NCBI RefSeq assembly: GCF_902506165.1
Contig: NZ_LR733817.1
Span: 3,519,937 to 3,583,936 of the forward strand
Direction of reading: 5' to 3'
Origin: Bosea sp. 29B
GTDB lineage: Bacteria; Pseudomonadota; Alphaproteobacteria; Rhizobiales; Beijerinckiaceae
DNA: 64,000 bases
Shown here: positions 51,680 through 62,067 of the stretch, piece by piece
How positions within the stretch are numbered: the first letter of the stretch is position 1
How the letters are laid out: every line of letters starts with the position of its first letter
Position numbers and translations under genes: made by a program
Notes under the pieces: generated by a model
Told to the model about the DNA's origin: nothing
The model's input: the letters and a program-made list of their open reading frames with translations, nothing else
Database searches by the model: none

Positions 51680-52561
51680 CTACTCCGCCGCCACCTTGAA
51701 GCTCTGCAGGTTGTCGAGGCTCTGGATGATGTGCTCGGCGAGCGCGTTGGACAGGATCGAGGGGTCGTGCCGCGTGCGCAGCAGGCCGATCTTGCAGGAG
51801 GGCAGGGTGGAGAAGCCCTCTGCCGGGCCCAGGATGCGCATGCCCGGCCGGACCGCGCTCTCCGGCAGCACCGAGACGGCCAGGCCCGCTACCACCGCGG
51901 CGCCAACCGCTGTCGAGTTCCAGCTGGCATAAAGCACGCGGAAGCGCCTTCCCTTGCTCTCCAGCGCCTCGACCGCCGCCTGACGCCAGTTGCAGGTCGG
52001 GCGGCCCAGCGCCAGCGGCAGCGGGTCTTCCTCGTGCACGCAATGGCGGGCCGAGGTCACCCAGAGCAGCGGCTCGATCCGGATGATCTCGCCCTGGCCG
52101 CGGCCTTCGACATGGGTGATGATCGCAAGGTCGATGTCGCCGCCGCCGATCCGCTCCGCCAGCATCGGCGTCGGCTCGCAGACCACCGTGACCTCGGTGC
52201 GCGGATTGGAGCGGGCGAAGCGCGCCAGGATCTCCGGCAGATAGCGGTCGGCATAGTCGTCGGGCACGCCGAGCCGGATGCGGCCCTTCAGATCTGCCTC
52301 GGTGAAGCTCGCGACGCATTCGAGGTTGAGTCGGACGATGCGGCGGGCATAGTCGAGCAGGCGCTCGCCATCCTCGGTCAGCTTGGCATGGCGTCCATCG
52401 CGGCCGAAGAGCGGGCGGCCCACCCGCTCCTCCAGCCGCTTCATCTGCATCGAAACGGCCGATTGCGTCTTGAAGACGATCTCGGCGGCGCGGGTGAAGG
52501 AACCGGTGTCGGCGATGGCGACGAAGGTCTTGAGCTGATCGGCGTCGAGCACATGGGCCAT
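51680..52561 (-). CDS. LysR-family regulator (LrhA-like)
   Basis: This 293-residue LTTR has a wHTH (VLDADQLKTFVAIADTGSFTRAAEIVFKTQSAVSMQMKRLEERVG) and a periplasmic-binding-like domain (GRIRLGVPDDYADRYLPEIL). The DDYADRYLP phrase is typical of the LrhA/HexA group, which controls motility or exoproducts in some bacteria. It is divergent from the DUF1127 gene with a 170-bp gap. Half-sites CATAAC (52609-52614) and GTTATG (52643-52648) are weak symmetric elements there. Confidence 0.9.
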   Translation of the reverse strand: MAHVLDADQLKTFVAIADTGSFTRAAEIVFKTQSAVSMQMKRLEERVGRPLFGRDGRHAKLTEDGERLLDYARRIVRLNLECVASFTEADLKGRIRLGVPDDYADRYLPEILARFARSNPRTEVTVVCEPTPMLAERIGGGDIDLAIITHVEGRGQGEIIRIEPLLWVTSARHCVHEEDPLPLALGRPTCNWRQAAVEALESKGRRFRVLYASWNSTAVGAAVVAGLAVSVLPESAVRPGMRILGPAEGFSTLPSCKIGLLRTRHDPSILSNALAEHIIQSLDNLQSFKVAAE

Positions 52562-52730
52562 GGCCGGCCTCCTCCCAGATGTTCATCAAGATCGGTTGTG
52601 TTTAGTATCATAACCATTCGTTTGGCTGATGGCCAGCGTGGAGTTATGGTTTGGGCATTCTCCCGCCGATGCCGATTAGTCCGGTTCTGACGGGAGGCGA
52701 GTTTCCACGTCCAACCCCGAGGAGGCTGTC

Positions 52731-53096
52731 ATGCTGGTCATGACCTTCGTCACGAAGACCTTGTCTGCCGTTTCCGGCGGCGCGGCGCGTGCTGCCGCTC
52801 ATTCGGTCACGGGCACGAAAAACCTGGTGCGCGCTTTCCTGCACCGCCGCGAGGTGATGCGCCTCAGCGAGCTCGACGAGCGTGGGCTCAAGGACATCGG
52901 CCTCGTTCGCTCCGATATCGACGGCGCGCTCGCGGTCTCCTGGCTCAGCGATCCGTCGAGCGTGCTGCAGGATCGCTCGAACCAGCAGCAGGCGGCTGCC
53001 GTGAGCCGGCGAGAGGCCGGGGTTCGACGGCCCGTGGTGATCAAGGCCGCGACGCGGCCGAGTGCGAAGGACATCAAGATCGCGTGCAACGCCTGA
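52731..53096 (+). CDS. DUF1127 domain protein
   Basis: This 121-residue protein has a DUF1127 block at about 40-66: LSELDERGLKDIGLVRSDIDGAL. Other parts are Ala/Ser-rich and basic. Small DUF1127 proteins of alphaproteobacteria take part in phosphate and RNA/growth-phase regulation; longer ones are less studied. GAGGAGG precedes the ATG. Regulation by the divergent LysR protein is plausible. A classic terminator with a UUCG loop follows it. Confidence 0.85.
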   Translation: MLVMTFVTKTLSAVSGGAARAAAHSVTGTKNLVRAFLHRREVMRLSELDERGLKDIGLVRSDIDGALAVSWLSDPSSVLQDRSNQQQAAAVSRREAGVRRPVVIKAATRPSAKDIKIACNA

Positions 53097-53120
53097 CCCC
53101 TTGGCGTGACGCGTCCCTGC

Positions 53121-53150
53121 GGGCGGTGGCTTCGGCTGCCGCCCTTTTTT
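53121..53150 (+). terminator. rho-independent terminator with UUCG loop
   Basis: GGGCGGTGGC (53121-53130) pairs with GCTGCCGCCC (53135-53144), with two G-U pairs, around TTCG, followed by TTTTTT. It is the clearest intrinsic terminator in the window and ends the DUF1127 transcript. Confidence 0.93.
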
Positions 53151-53286
53151 ATCCCGGAGGGTGCAGCCTGGTCTGCAATCGTTAACCGGCCTGCGCGTCA
53201 CGTAACGCTTCATTCAGCAAGTTCGATCACATTTGCGCCGCATTGCGCCGAGTACGGCGCCCCAATCCCTCGCCCCGGGGTTTTCC

Positions 53287-55176
53287 ATGCGACGCTTTCG
53301 CTTCCGCCTGCATGACCTGAGGATCCGAACCAAGATCGCCATTCCGATGCTCGTCATGGGCGCAATCGGCATCGGCTCGGCCGTCTATGGCGCGCTCGAA
53401 TTCGGCAGGATCGAGAAGACCTACGCCGATCTCGTCTCGCAACGTGCCAGCGCCATTCTCGATTCGGCCCGCGCCACCGCCTCGATGGGCGAGATCGTCG
53501 GCAATCTCTACCAGGCGATCGCCTATCCCGAATTCATGAAGCAGAACGCGACCAGCATCGAGGAGGTCAAGACCGCCTACGCGGCTTCGCTGCAGGCGCT
53601 GGTCGAGGCCAAGATCAGCTTCCCGCAGCGGGCCGAGAGCTTCGACGAGCTGAGCCGCCGCCTGCAGGCGACCAAGTCCGACATCGATCAGATCGTCGCC
53701 CAGGCTGCGCGCGACGAGGATCTGCCGGCGCTCTCGATCATGTCGCAGCTCGACAAGACGATCAGCGGGATCGTCGAGGCCGCGGCCAAGCTCAATGACG
53801 AGATCAAGAAGGATACCGATGCGACGTCGGAAGCGTTGGCCGTCGATGCTCGGCGCGTCACGCTGGTTGCGATCGGGCTCAGCATCGCCGGTACCTTGCT
53901 CGGACTGATCGGCGGCGCCCTTCTGACCGCCGGTGCGATCACGCGTCCGCTGGAGCGGCTCAAGCTTCGTATGGGCCAGATCGCCGATGGCGACTACGCC
54001 GTCGAGGTCGAGGGCCAGAACCGCAAGGACGAGGTCGGCGAGATGGCGCGCGCCGTCCAGGTGTTCAAGGAGAACGGTCTTGCGGTCCAGCGTCTCGAAA
54101 GCGAGACCGAGGCCAGTCGCACCACGACCGAGCGTCAGCGTCTCGCCGCTGAAGCCGAGCGCAGTGACGCAGCTGCCCTGCAGCAGCGTCTCGCAGCGGA
54201 GCAGGCGGTCGTGGTCAAGGCCCTCGCCGAAGGGCTGACCCGGTTGTCACAGGGCGATCTCGGCGCCCGTGTCGAGGAGGAGGTCGCGGCTGATTATGTC
54301 GCGCTGCAGCAGGACTTCAATAGTGCCGTCGGCCATCTCGCGCAGACGATCGCGACGATCCAGGCGACCTCGGTCGATGTCGGCAATGCGGCGCGCGAGA
54401 TCAATTCGGGCGCCGACGATCTCTCGAAGCGCACCGAGGAGCAGGCCTCCTCGCTCGAGCAGACCGCTGCCACCACCGAGCAGCTCGCCGCTTCGGTCAA
54501 GGCCTCGGCGCAGGCTTCGCGGCAGGCCGTTCAGCTCGCCAATGAAGCGACGGACGTCGCCGCGAATGGCGGGATCGTCGCCGGCCAGGCGGTCGATGCC
54601 ATGGCGCGGATCGAGCAGACCTCGCGCAAGATCTCCGACATCACCTCGGTGATCGACGAGATCGCCTTCCAGACCAATCTGCTCGCGCTCAACGCCGCGG
54701 TCGAGGCGGCCCGCGCCGGCGACGCTGGCAAGGGCTTCGCCGTCGTCGCCTCGGAGGTGCGCACGCTGGCGCAGCGTTCAGCCGACGCCGCCAAGGACAT
54801 CAAGGGCCTGATCGGTGAATCGGGCGTCGAGGTCGAGCAGGGCGTCGGGCTCGTCCGGGCTGCCGGCGAAGCGCTCAGCCGGATCGTCGAGGCCTCCAGG
54901 AAAGTCGCGGCCACAGTCTCCGACATCTCTGCCGCGGCGGCCGAACAGGCCAACGGCATCGACGAGATGAGCCAGACGGTCGCGCATATGGACGAGATGA
55001 CCCAGCAGAATGCCGCGCTCGCCGAAGAAAGCGCGGCCTCCGCGACCTCGCTCAGCGGTCAGATCGGACGGCTCAACGAGCTTGTTGCGAGCTTCCGCAC
55101 TGGCGGCGGCCCCGCTCTGGCCAATACGCAGGCCGCTGAAGATGCTTACGAGTGGGACGAGCGCCGGCGCGCCTGA
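53287..55176 (+). CDS. methyl-accepting chemotaxis protein
   Basis: This 629-residue transmembrane chemoreceptor has a first membrane helix at about 15-45 ([19 protein letters not shown]), a predicted helical periplasmic sensor (about 45-195), a second helix ([21 protein letters not shown]), a HAMP region ([20 protein letters not shown]) and a long signalling coiled coil. The hairpin tip contains [40 protein letters not shown]. No C-terminal pentapeptide for CheR is visible. The start at 53287 fits a basic N-terminus [16 protein letters not shown]. The ligand is unknown. Confidence 0.93.
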   Translation: MRRFRFRLHDLRIRTKIAIPMLVMGAIGIGSAVYGALEFGRIEKTYADLVSQRASAILDSARATASMGEIVGNLYQAIAYPEFMKQNATSIEEVKTAYAASLQALVEAKISFPQRAESFDELSRRLQATKSDIDQIVAQAARDEDLPALSIMSQLDKTISGIVEAAAKLNDEIKKDTDATSEALAVDARRVTLVAIGLSIAGTLLGLIGGALLTAGAITRPLERLKLRMGQIADGDYAVEVEGQNRKDEVGEMARAVQVFKENGLAVQRLESETEASRTTTERQRLAAEAERSDAAALQQRLAAEQAVVVKALAEGLTRLSQGDLGARVEEEVAADYVALQQDFNSAVGHLAQTIATIQATSVDVGNAAREINSGADDLSKRTEEQASSLEQTAATTEQLAASVKASAQASRQAVQLANEATDVAANGGIVAGQAVDAMARIEQTSRKISDITSVIDEIAFQTNLLALNAAVEAARAGDAGKGFAVVASEVRTLAQRSADAAKDIKGLIGESGVEVEQGVGLVRAAGEALSRIVEASRKVAATVSDISAAAAEQANGIDEMSQTVAHMDEMTQQNAALAEESAASATSLSGQIGRLNELVASFRTGGGPALANTQAAEDAYEWDERRRA

Positions 55177-55204
55177 CGATAGCCGACATCACGGAAATTG
55201 ATCG

Positions 55205-55235
55205 ACGGCGGCCTCAAGGCCGCCGTTCGTTTATT
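55205..55235. terminator. bidirectional terminator between chemoreceptor and DUF937 genes
   Basis: ACGGCGGCC (55205-55213) pairs with GGCCGCCGT (55218-55226) around TCAA, then TCGTTTATTT. It lies between two convergent genes and can serve both; the T-rich side favours the chemoreceptor transcript. Confidence 0.75.
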
Positions 55236-55237
55236 TC

Positions 55238-56128
55238 TCAGGCCTTGCGCTGGCCGCCGCCGAGCATGGTCTCGAAGATCGAGCGCAGCGCGTCCTGCTG
55301 ACTCGCCTGGACCTGCCGGCCATGCTCGAACATCTGGTTGAGCGCATCGAGGCCGATCGAGCCGGGGCTAGCCTCGCCCGCTGACTGGGGAGCCTGTTCC
55401 GGCTCGGGTTCGGGCGCCGGCTGGGGGCTGCTCTGCGGGGCCTGCTGCCCCTGCGCGCCGCCACCGAACATGCCGCCGAGGATCTGGCCGAAGATGTTGC
55501 CCATGTCGGCCGGCATGCCGGGCATCCCGCCGCCGAAGGGACCGCCGCCCTGCGCCTGCCCCGCTTGAGGGTTCTGCCCGCCGAAAAGCCCGCCGAGGAT
55601 CTGTCCCCAGGGATTAGCTGCATTCGGCTGCGGGGCGGGGGGCTGCATGCCCGGCATCTGGCCGCGCATCATTTCGGCGAATTGGCCGAGAATGCCGCCA
55701 AGCCCCTGATTGTTCACCGATTTGAACAACCCGCCCATCAGGATCGAGGCGATCACCGGCAGCATCTGCTTCAGGATCGCCTGGCCGACGCCGCTGGTCG
55801 CCGCCGCCTGCGCCGCGACGGCATTGGCGACCTCCTTCGAGCCGAAGAGCTGGCTCATCACGTCCTGGCCCATCGGCATCGCCCGGTCGGGAATGCCGTC
55901 GCCGTCGCTGTCATACATCTGGCCGAAGGGCGTCGCGGTCATCATCTGGGCGAGGTTGCCGAAGGCGTAGGGGTTCTGGGTCTGGCGCTGCAGCCCCATC
56001 GAGAAGGCGGGCAGCAGCGCGTCGAGCGCCGCCTGCGTCTGCTGCATCGAGAGCCCGTATTGCCGCGCCAGGTTCTGCATGGCCTGGCCGTTCTGGGCCG
56101 ACTGCATCATCTCGAACAGGTTCATCAT
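55238..56128 (-). CDS. DUF937 protein with Ca-binding-like motif
   Basis: This 296-residue protein is rich in Met, Gln, Gly and Pro. It has the DUF937 N-terminal region (LARQYGLSMQQTQAALDALLPAFSMGLQ). Residues 73-81 (DSDGDGIPD) match the DxDxDGxxD calcium-binding loop of EF-hand/thrombospondin-like repeats: Asp73, Asp75, Asp77, Asp81. The second half holds GGGPFGGGMPG-type and PEPEPEQ low complexity. No signal peptide. The ATG at 56128 follows AGGGAG. It is the last gene of the CPA2 antiporter/MATE series on this strand. Function unknown. Confidence 0.78.
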   Translation of the reverse strand: MMNLFEMMQSAQNGQAMQNLARQYGLSMQQTQAALDALLPAFSMGLQRQTQNPYAFGNLAQMMTATPFGQMYDSDGDGIPDRAMPMGQDVMSQLFGSKEVANAVAAQAAATSGVGQAILKQMLPVIASILMGGLFKSVNNQGLGGILGQFAEMMRGQMPGMQPPAPQPNAANPWGQILGGLFGGQNPQAGQAQGGGPFGGGMPGMPADMGNIFGQILGGMFGGGAQGQQAPQSSPQPAPEPEPEQAPQSAGEASPGSIGLDALNQMFEHGRQVQASQQDALRSIFETMLGGGQRKA

Positions 56129-56190
56129 GGCGCGCTCCCTGGCGGGACCAGCCCGCTCATCCACCGGGAAACGATAGCAGCCGCCTGCCA

Positions 56191-57564
56191 TCAGGCAAGC
56201 GACGACCTTGCCGCGGCTTGCGCTGCGCCTTCGAGCCGGGCGATGCCACGATAGGCGGCAACGAGCGCGATGATGCCGAACAGCACCGCGCCCAGAGCCG
56301 CGCCGGCGAGCGCGCCCTTGGGACCTGCATACTGCGCGCCCAGCCAGGCGAGCGGCACCGTGCCGAGCGTGGCCCGGCCCCAGCTGAACAGCGTCGAGTA
56401 GAACGGCATGCCGAGATTGTTGAAGGCGGCATTGGCGACGAAGAGCGCGCCGACGAAGAGCCACATCGGCCCGGCGATCAGGCAGAAGAAGGCGACGAGC
56501 TCGGCCGTCTCGCCGCCGGTGCCGAACAGCGCGGCGATCTGGTGGCGCAGCAGTGCCAGCAACACCGCCACCACCGCGACATAGGCCGCAGCAAAGCCGA
56601 ACGCATCGGTCAGCGCCCGGCGCATCCGGTCATAGCGCTGTGCGCCCCAGTTCTGGGCCAGGATCGGCCCGACCGCGCCCGACAGCGCGAACAGCACGCC
56701 GAAGGCGACCGGCACCAGCCGGTCGATGATCGCGCTCGCCGCGATCGCCTGGTCGCCGAAACGGGCGATGATGCCGAAGAAGCAGGCATTGGCGATCGGG
56801 TTGGCGAGATTGGTCAGGATCGCCGGCGCCGCGATCGCGAAGGTTGGCCCGACATCGCGGCGCAGCGCCGCCAAGCTCGGGCGCGCGATCATCTTGTGGA
56901 CGCCGATCACGCTCTGGAAGCCGATGACCAGGAAGACGATGCGCGAGAACACGGTAGCCCAGGCGGCGCCGTCGGGACCGAGGCCAAGGCCGAAGATCAG
57001 CATCGGGTCGAGCCCCGCGGTGACGATGCCGCCGGCCAGGGTGACATACATCGCCCGCTTGGCGTCGCCGACCGCGCGCAGGATGCCGGACAGCCCCATG
57101 CCGAGCGCCATCAGCGCATTCGAGGGCAGGGTGATCCACAGGAACGAGGTGGCGACGGCCAGCGATTCGCCGTGGGCGCCGAGCTTGGGCAGCAGCCAGG
57201 GCAACAGTGGCAGCATCAGCAGGCTGACGGCTAGGCCGCAGATGGTCATGGCTGTCAGCGTCGAGCCGGCCATCCGGCGCGCGCCCTCGCGGTCGCCGGC
57301 GCCGAGTGCCCGTGCCGTCAGCGCGGCAACCGCGATCATCAGCCCGACATTGATGGAGACCATCAGGTAGAGCACGATCGTGGCGTAGCCGACGCCCGCC
57401 GTCGCTTCGGGCCGGCCGAGGCGCGAGACATAGAGCAGCGACAGGAAGTCTACGACGAAGATCGCGACCAGGCCGACCGAGGCGGTCGTGGTCATCACCG
57501 CGACATGGCGCAGCGTCGAGCCCGAAACGAAGACAGCCTGTTGCGGCTTTTGCGGTGCGTTCAC
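56191..57564 (-). CDS. MATE-family efflux transporter
   Basis: This 457-residue protein has about twelve membrane helices in two repeats and family segments LSLLYVSRLGRPEATAGVG and ALGAGDREGARRM. MATE proteins export cationic drugs or metabolites using Na+ or H+ gradients. It overlaps the upstream antiporter stop by 4 bases (ATGA), so the two are translationally coupled. The substrate is unknown. A 63-bp gap follows to the DUF937 gene. Confidence 0.93.
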   Translation of the reverse strand: MNAPQKPQQAVFVSGSTLRHVAVMTTTASVGLVAIFVVDFLSLLYVSRLGRPEATAGVGYATIVLYLMVSINVGLMIAVAALTARALGAGDREGARRMAGSTLTAMTICGLAVSLLMLPLLPWLLPKLGAHGESLAVATSFLWITLPSNALMALGMGLSGILRAVGDAKRAMYVTLAGGIVTAGLDPMLIFGLGLGPDGAAWATVFSRIVFLVIGFQSVIGVHKMIARPSLAALRRDVGPTFAIAAPAILTNLANPIANACFFGIIARFGDQAIAASAIIDRLVPVAFGVLFALSGAVGPILAQNWGAQRYDRMRRALTDAFGFAAAYVAVVAVLLALLRHQIAALFGTGGETAELVAFFCLIAGPMWLFVGALFVANAAFNNLGMPFYSTLFSWGRATLGTVPLAWLGAQYAGPKGALAGAALGAVLFGIIALVAAYRGIARLEGAAQAAARSSLA

Positions 57565-59426
57565 TCGGCCGGCTCCCCGACCCCGCCGACCGCGACCTCG
57601 GCGCCGCCATCCTCGATGACGTCCTGCGTTTCCTTGGTGAGCGGCTTCGACTTGCTCTTCGGAGCGACGATAGGCTCGGGCGTGACGCGCGGCACCTTGT
57701 CGATCCCGGCGGCGATGCCCTCGCTGAACTGGATCTCCATGCGCTGCGCGTCGCGGTCGCGCACATGCTCGATCACGAAGCCGGCCTCCTCATAGCTGAG
57801 GCCGAGCGCCTCCAGCGTCACCCGGCCGAAGCCGAGCGCCGATTCGAAGGTCTCGCGCATCTGGTAGTCGACGTCGGCGCGCATCAGGTCCATCGCATGG
57901 ACGCGGTCATAGGCGCGGGCATGGATGCGCGCGGCCGGGAATTCGACCTTGGCCATCTCGACGATGCGCAGCGCCGCCTGCCGATCGTCGATGCAGACGC
58001 AGATCACCTTGGCCTTGCCGGCGCCGGCGGCGCGCAGGACGTCGAGCCTGGTGCCGTCGCCATAATAGATCTTGAAGCCGAACTTGTTGGCCGAGCGGAT
58101 CCGCTCGATATCGGAATCGATGATGGTGACGTCGAGATGCTGCAGCAGCAGCGCCTGCGTCACCACCTGGCCGAAGCGGCCGAAGCCGATCACCAGCACC
58201 GAGGGCGCCACCCCGTCGAAGGTCTCCTCGATCTCCTCGGCCGGCGGCGCGTGGGCGGCGAGCCAGATGTCGATCAGCTTGGCGGCGACCGGTCCGATGA
58301 GCATGCTGAGCGCGGCGATCGCTGTCGCCAGCGCGCCCTGCTTCTCGTCGAGCAGGCCGAGCGAGGCGGCGAGCGGCAGCAGCACGAAGGCGAACTCGCC
58401 GGCAGGGGAGAGCAGGGCGCCGGCGCGGATCGCCTCGGTGGTCGAGGAGCAGGACGCCCGCAGGATCGCCGCCGCCGCCGCGATCTTGAACAGCACCAGC
58501 AGCGGGGCCGCCAGCGCCAGCAGCAAGGCGTTCTCGGCGACCAGCTTCAGGTCGATCGACATGCCGACCGCCATGAAGAACAGGCCGAGCAGCACGCCGC
58601 GGAACGGCTCGATATCGGCCTCGAGCTCGTGCCGGAAATGCGAATCCGCCAGCAGCACGCCGGCGAGGAAGGCGCCCATCGCCATCGAGAGCCCGACCTG
58701 CTCCATCAGCAGCGCAGCGCCGAGCACGACGAGCAACGCGGCCGCGGTCATCACCTCCTTGGCGCCGGTCTTGGCGAGCAGCCGGAAGAACGGGTTCAGC
58801 GCATAGCGGCCGGCGAGCACGACGACTGCGATGGCGAGCAAGGCAAGGCCGAGGCCCGTCAGCGCCTTGGTCGAGCCGCCGCCATGGGCGGCCTCGGTCG
58901 TCGCCAGCAGCGGCAGCAGCGCCAGCATCGGCGCGATCGAGATGTCCTGGAACAGCAGGATGGAGAAGGAGCGCCGGCCATAGGGTTCGGCGCCGTCGCC
59001 GCGCTCTTCGAGCAGTTGCAGCGCGATCGAGGTGGCGGAGAGAGCAAGCGCCAGCCCGACGGCCAGCGCACCGGCAGGACTGAGCCCGAGCTTCCAGGCG
59101 ACGGCGCCGATCACCGCGGCGCTCAGCAGCATCTGCGCGAAGCCGGCACCGAGAATGTCCTTGCGCATCGAATAGAGCCGCGCCGGCTGCAATTCGAGCC
59201 CGACCAGGAAGAGCAGCAGCACGACGCCGATCTCGGCGGTGCCGCGGATCGCATCGGGGTCCTTGATCACGGCGAGCGCCGAGGGGCCGATGGCGATGCC
59301 GGCTGCCAGATAGCCCAGCACCGCCGACAGGCCGAAGCGGCGGAACAGCGGCACCGCTACCACCGCCCCTGCGCAGAAGGTCAGGATCGGCGGCAGATAG
59401 CTGGCATGCGAGGCGGCATCGGCCAT
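57561..59426 (-). CDS. CPA2-type cation:proton antiporter with RCK-N domain (KefB/YbaL-like)
   Basis: This 621-residue protein has an N-terminal transport domain of about twelve helices (RFGLSAVLGYLAAGIAIGP, IGVVLLLFLVGLELQPARL, LALSATSIALQLLEERG) and a C-terminal NAD-binding RCK-N domain starting VLVIGFGRFGQVVTQALLLQHLDVTIIDSD near residue 430. It resembles glutathione-gated KefB/C and YbaL. No ancillary KefG/F gene is adjacent. The Met at 59426 is chosen because upstream residues are not conserved. It leads the antiporter-MATE-DUF937 operon and is divergent from ispH. Confidence 0.9.
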   Translation of the reverse strand: MADAASHASYLPPILTFCAGAVVAVPLFRRFGLSAVLGYLAAGIAIGPSALAVIKDPDAIRGTAEIGVVLLLFLVGLELQPARLYSMRKDILGAGFAQMLLSAAVIGAVAWKLGLSPAGALAVGLALALSATSIALQLLEERGDGAEPYGRRSFSILLFQDISIAPMLALLPLLATTEAAHGGGSTKALTGLGLALLAIAVVVLAGRYALNPFFRLLAKTGAKEVMTAAALLVVLGAALLMEQVGLSMAMGAFLAGVLLADSHFRHELEADIEPFRGVLLGLFFMAVGMSIDLKLVAENALLLALAAPLLVLFKIAAAAAILRASCSSTTEAIRAGALLSPAGEFAFVLLPLAASLGLLDEKQGALATAIAALSMLIGPVAAKLIDIWLAAHAPPAEEIEETFDGVAPSVLVIGFGRFGQVVTQALLLQHLDVTIIDSDIERIRSANKFGFKIYYGDGTRLDVLRAAGAGKAKVICVCIDDRQAALRIVEMAKVEFPAARIHARAYDRVHAMDLMRADVDYQMRETFESALGFGRVTLEALGLSYEEAGFVIEHVRDRDAQRMEIQFSEGIAAGIDKVPRVTPEPIVAPKSKSKPLTKETQDVIEDGGAEVAVGGVGEPAE

Positions 59427-59616
59427 GCAGGAACTCGTGCTGAAACGAAGGGGCCGTGCGTAAGGCAGATGGCCGGATGCGTGCAATGTAGGGCCTATCC
59501 CTGCATCCTGCGAGGGGCTGCCGCGCATAGCCTACGGCACTGCGTCGTCGGGCTTCCTTGACATCGCCGGCGCCAGACAGAAAAGAAGGCGCGATCCCTT
59601 CGGAACCAGCACCCCA

Positions 59617-60588
59617 GTGACCGCCAAGCCGCCGCTCGACATCCTGCTCTGTGCCCCGCGCGGCTTCTGCGCCGGCGTGGTCAGGGCGATCGACGCCGTC
59701 GAGAAGGCGCTGGCTCTGCACGGCGCACCGGTCTTCGTGCGCCACGAGATCGTGCACAACAAATACGTGGTCGAGTCGCTGAAGCGGAAGGGCGCGGTCT
59801 TCGTCGCCGAGCTCTCCGAGGTGCCCGATGCGACCCGGCCGGTGATCTTCTCGGCCCATGGCGTGCCGAAATCGGTGCCGGCGGAGGCTGAGGCACGCCA
59901 GTTCTTCGCCATCGACGCGACCTGCCCGCTGGTCACCAAGGTGCATCGCGAGGCCGAGGTCCATCACAAGCGCGGCCGGCACATCCTGCTGGTTGGCCAT
60001 GCCGGCCATCCCGAGGTGATCGGCACGATGGGGCAATTGCCGGACGGCGCGATCACGCTGATCGAGACGCTCGAGGACGTCGCCCGTCTGACCCCGCCCG
60101 AAGGGCGGGACCTCGCCTATGTCACGCAGACCACGCTCTCGGTCGACGACACCCGCGAGATCGTGCAGGGCCTGCAGGCGCGTTTTCCCGCGCTGATCGC
60201 CCCGCACAAGGAAGACATCTGCTACGCCACCACCAACCGTCAGGAGGCGGTAAAGCGCGTCGCGCCGCTGGTCGACGGGCTGATCGTGGTCGGCTCGCCC
60301 AACTCCTCGAACTCGCAGCGCCTGCGCGAGGTCGCCGAGCGGGCCGGCTGCCCGGTTTCTCGCCTGGTGCTGCGCACCAACGAGATCGACTGGTCGCTCT
60401 TCGGCGGGATCCGACGCCTCGGCATCACCGCCGGCGCAAGCGCGCCCGAGGTTCTGGTCGAGGAGATCATCGACGCCTTCGCCGAGCGCTACGAGGTCAC
60501 GGTCGAGACCGTCTCGACCGCCGATGAGAGCGTCTTCTTCCCGCTGCCGCGCGAATTGCGCGAGCCGACCCCGAACGCAGCAGAGTAA
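59617..60588 (+). CDS. ispH: 4-hydroxy-3-methylbut-2-enyl diphosphate reductase
   Basis: This 323-residue iron-sulfur enzyme makes IPP and DMAPP in the last step of the MEP pathway. The cluster ligands are Cys18 (RGFCAGV), Cys103 (DATCPLVTK) and Cys202 (ICYATTNRQ). [12 protein letters not shown] and [12 protein letters not shown] are family marks. The start is a GTG at 59617. thrB starts 8 bp after its stop, suggesting an operon with thrB and rnhA. Confidence 0.96.
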   Translation: MTAKPPLDILLCAPRGFCAGVVRAIDAVEKALALHGAPVFVRHEIVHNKYVVESLKRKGAVFVAELSEVPDATRPVIFSAHGVPKSVPAEAEARQFFAIDATCPLVTKVHREAEVHHKRGRHILLVGHAGHPEVIGTMGQLPDGAITLIETLEDVARLTPPEGRDLAYVTQTTLSVDDTREIVQGLQARFPALIAPHKEDICYATTNRQEAVKRVAPLVDGLIVVGSPNSSNSQRLREVAERAGCPVSRLVLRTNEIDWSLFGGIRRLGITAGASAPEVLVEEIIDAFAERYEVTVETVSTADESVFFPLPRELREPTPNAAE

Positions 60589-60595
60589 AGAGCGC

Positions 60596-61561
60596 GTGGC
60601 CGTCTATACCGAAGTGCCCGATGACGAGATGGCTGCCTTCGTGGCCCGCTACGGCATCGGCGACCTGCTCTCCGCCAAGGGCATCGCCGAGGGGGTCGAG
60701 AATTCGAACTACCTCGTCCACACGACGCAGGGCTTCTACATCCTCACCCTCTACGAGAAGCGGGTGAATCCGGCCGACCTGCCGTTCTTCATCGAGCTGA
60801 TGCAACATCTCGCCAGGCGTGGGCTGAATTGCCCGGTGCCGGTGCTCGACCAGTCCGGCCAGGCGCTCGGCACGCTCTCCGGTCGCCCTGCGGCGATCGT
60901 CAGCTTCCTCGACGGGCTCTCGGTGCGCCGCCCCGGTGCCGGCCATTGCGGCGAGGTCGGGCGCGCGCTCGCTCTGCTGCACCGGGCCGGCGCGGACTTC
61001 GCGATGACACGCGTCAATGCGCTCTCGGTGCCGGGCTGGCGCCCGCTCGCCGAGCAGGCCGGGGCCGACGCCGACAAGGTCTCGCCCGGGCTGGCGCGGC
61101 GGGTCATGGCCGAGATCGCGGTGCATGAGGCCGGCTGGCCCAAAGACCTTCCGGGCGGCGTCATCCATGCCGATCTCTTCCCGAACAACGTCTTCTTCAT
61201 CGGCGAGAAGCTGTCGGGCGTCATCGACTTCTATTTCGCCTGCACCGACGCCTATGCCTACGACCTCGCCATCTGCCTGAATTCCTGGTGCTTCGAGGTC
61301 GATTCCTCGTTCAACCTGACCAAGGGCCAGGCGATGCTCGCCGGCTATGAGAGCGTGCGCCCGCTGGGTGAAGCCGAGGTCGCGGCCCTGCCGGCGCTCT
61401 GCCGCGGCTCGGCACTGCGCTTCCTGCTGACAAGGCTGGTCGACTGGCTGAACGTGCCGCCGGGCGCGCTGGTCAAGCCGCATGATCCGCTCGAATACGA
61501 CCGCAAGCTTGCCTTCCACCAGCGCGTCTCTGATGCACGCGAATATGGGCTGCGCCGATGA
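60596..61561 (+). CDS. thrB: homoserine kinase (APH-like type II)
   Basis: This 321-residue kinase of the choline/aminoglycoside-phosphotransferase fold phosphorylates homoserine in threonine synthesis. [41 protein letters not shown] is the start of the family; [14 protein letters not shown] is the catalytic HxDxxxxN loop and [17 protein letters not shown] the metal region. The start GTG at 60596 gives VAVYTEV; no better ATG is available. It overlaps rnhA by 4 bases. Confidence 0.94.
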   Translation: MAVYTEVPDDEMAAFVARYGIGDLLSAKGIAEGVENSNYLVHTTQGFYILTLYEKRVNPADLPFFIELMQHLARRGLNCPVPVLDQSGQALGTLSGRPAAIVSFLDGLSVRRPGAGHCGEVGRALALLHRAGADFAMTRVNALSVPGWRPLAEQAGADADKVSPGLARRVMAEIAVHEAGWPKDLPGGVIHADLFPNNVFFIGEKLSGVIDFYFACTDAYAYDLAICLNSWCFEVDSSFNLTKGQAMLAGYESVRPLGEAEVAALPALCRGSALRFLLTRLVDWLNVPPGALVKPHDPLEYDRKLAFHQRVSDAREYGLRR

Positions 61562-62004
61562 CCGACCCCGTCGAGGTTTGGACTGACGGCGCCTGCTCGG
61601 GCAATCCGGGCCCCGGCGGCTGGGGCGCGATCCTGTCCTACAAGGGCAAGGAGCGCGAGCTCTCCGGCGGCGAGGCGCTGACCACCAACAACCGCATGGA
61701 GCTGATGGGCGCGATCTCGGCGCTGGAGACGCTGACCCGGCCCTGCACCGTCGCGCTCCACACCGACAGCCAGTATCTGCGCCAGGGCATCACCAGCTGG
61801 ATCCATGGCTGGAAGAAGAACGGCTGGAAGACCGCCGACAGGAAGCCGGTCAAGAACGAGGAGCTGTGGAAGCGCCTCGACGCCGCGCTGAAGCAGCACA
61901 AGATCGAGTGGAAATGGGTCAAGGGCCACGCCGGCGACGAGATGAACGAGCGCGCTGACGCGCTGGCGCGCGCCGGCATGGCGCCGTTCAAGCCGGGGCG
62001 CTGA
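61558..62004 (+). CDS. rnhA: ribonuclease HI
   Basis: This 148-residue nuclease degrades RNA in RNA-DNA hybrids. The catalytic acids match the E. coli numbering: Asp10 ([16 protein letters not shown]), Glu48 (NNRMELM), Asp70 (HTDSQYL), Asp134 ([10 protein letters not shown]). The basic loop [17 protein letters not shown] is present. It is translationally coupled to thrB (ATGA). Confidence 0.97.
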   Translation: MTDPVEVWTDGACSGNPGPGGWGAILSYKGKERELSGGEALTTNNRMELMGAISALETLTRPCTVALHTDSQYLRQGITSWIHGWKKNGWKTADRKPVKNEELWKRLDAALKQHKIEWKWVKGHAGDEMNERADALARAGMAPFKPGR

Positions 62005-62067
62005 GCGGGCGGCGGATTGCTACCCTAAGGGCAGTTGTGGGTCGGAGGCAGAGATTGGGGCCTCTGA

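Noticed and set aside
57555..59561. 668-residue plus-strand frame opposite the antiporter gene
   Set aside because: His/Gln/Arg/Asp-rich shadow of a membrane-protein gene, which carries obvious helices and an RCK domain.
57907..60207. 766-residue minus-strand frame crossing the antiporter and ispH
   Set aside because: It spans two divergent genes and lacks any motif.
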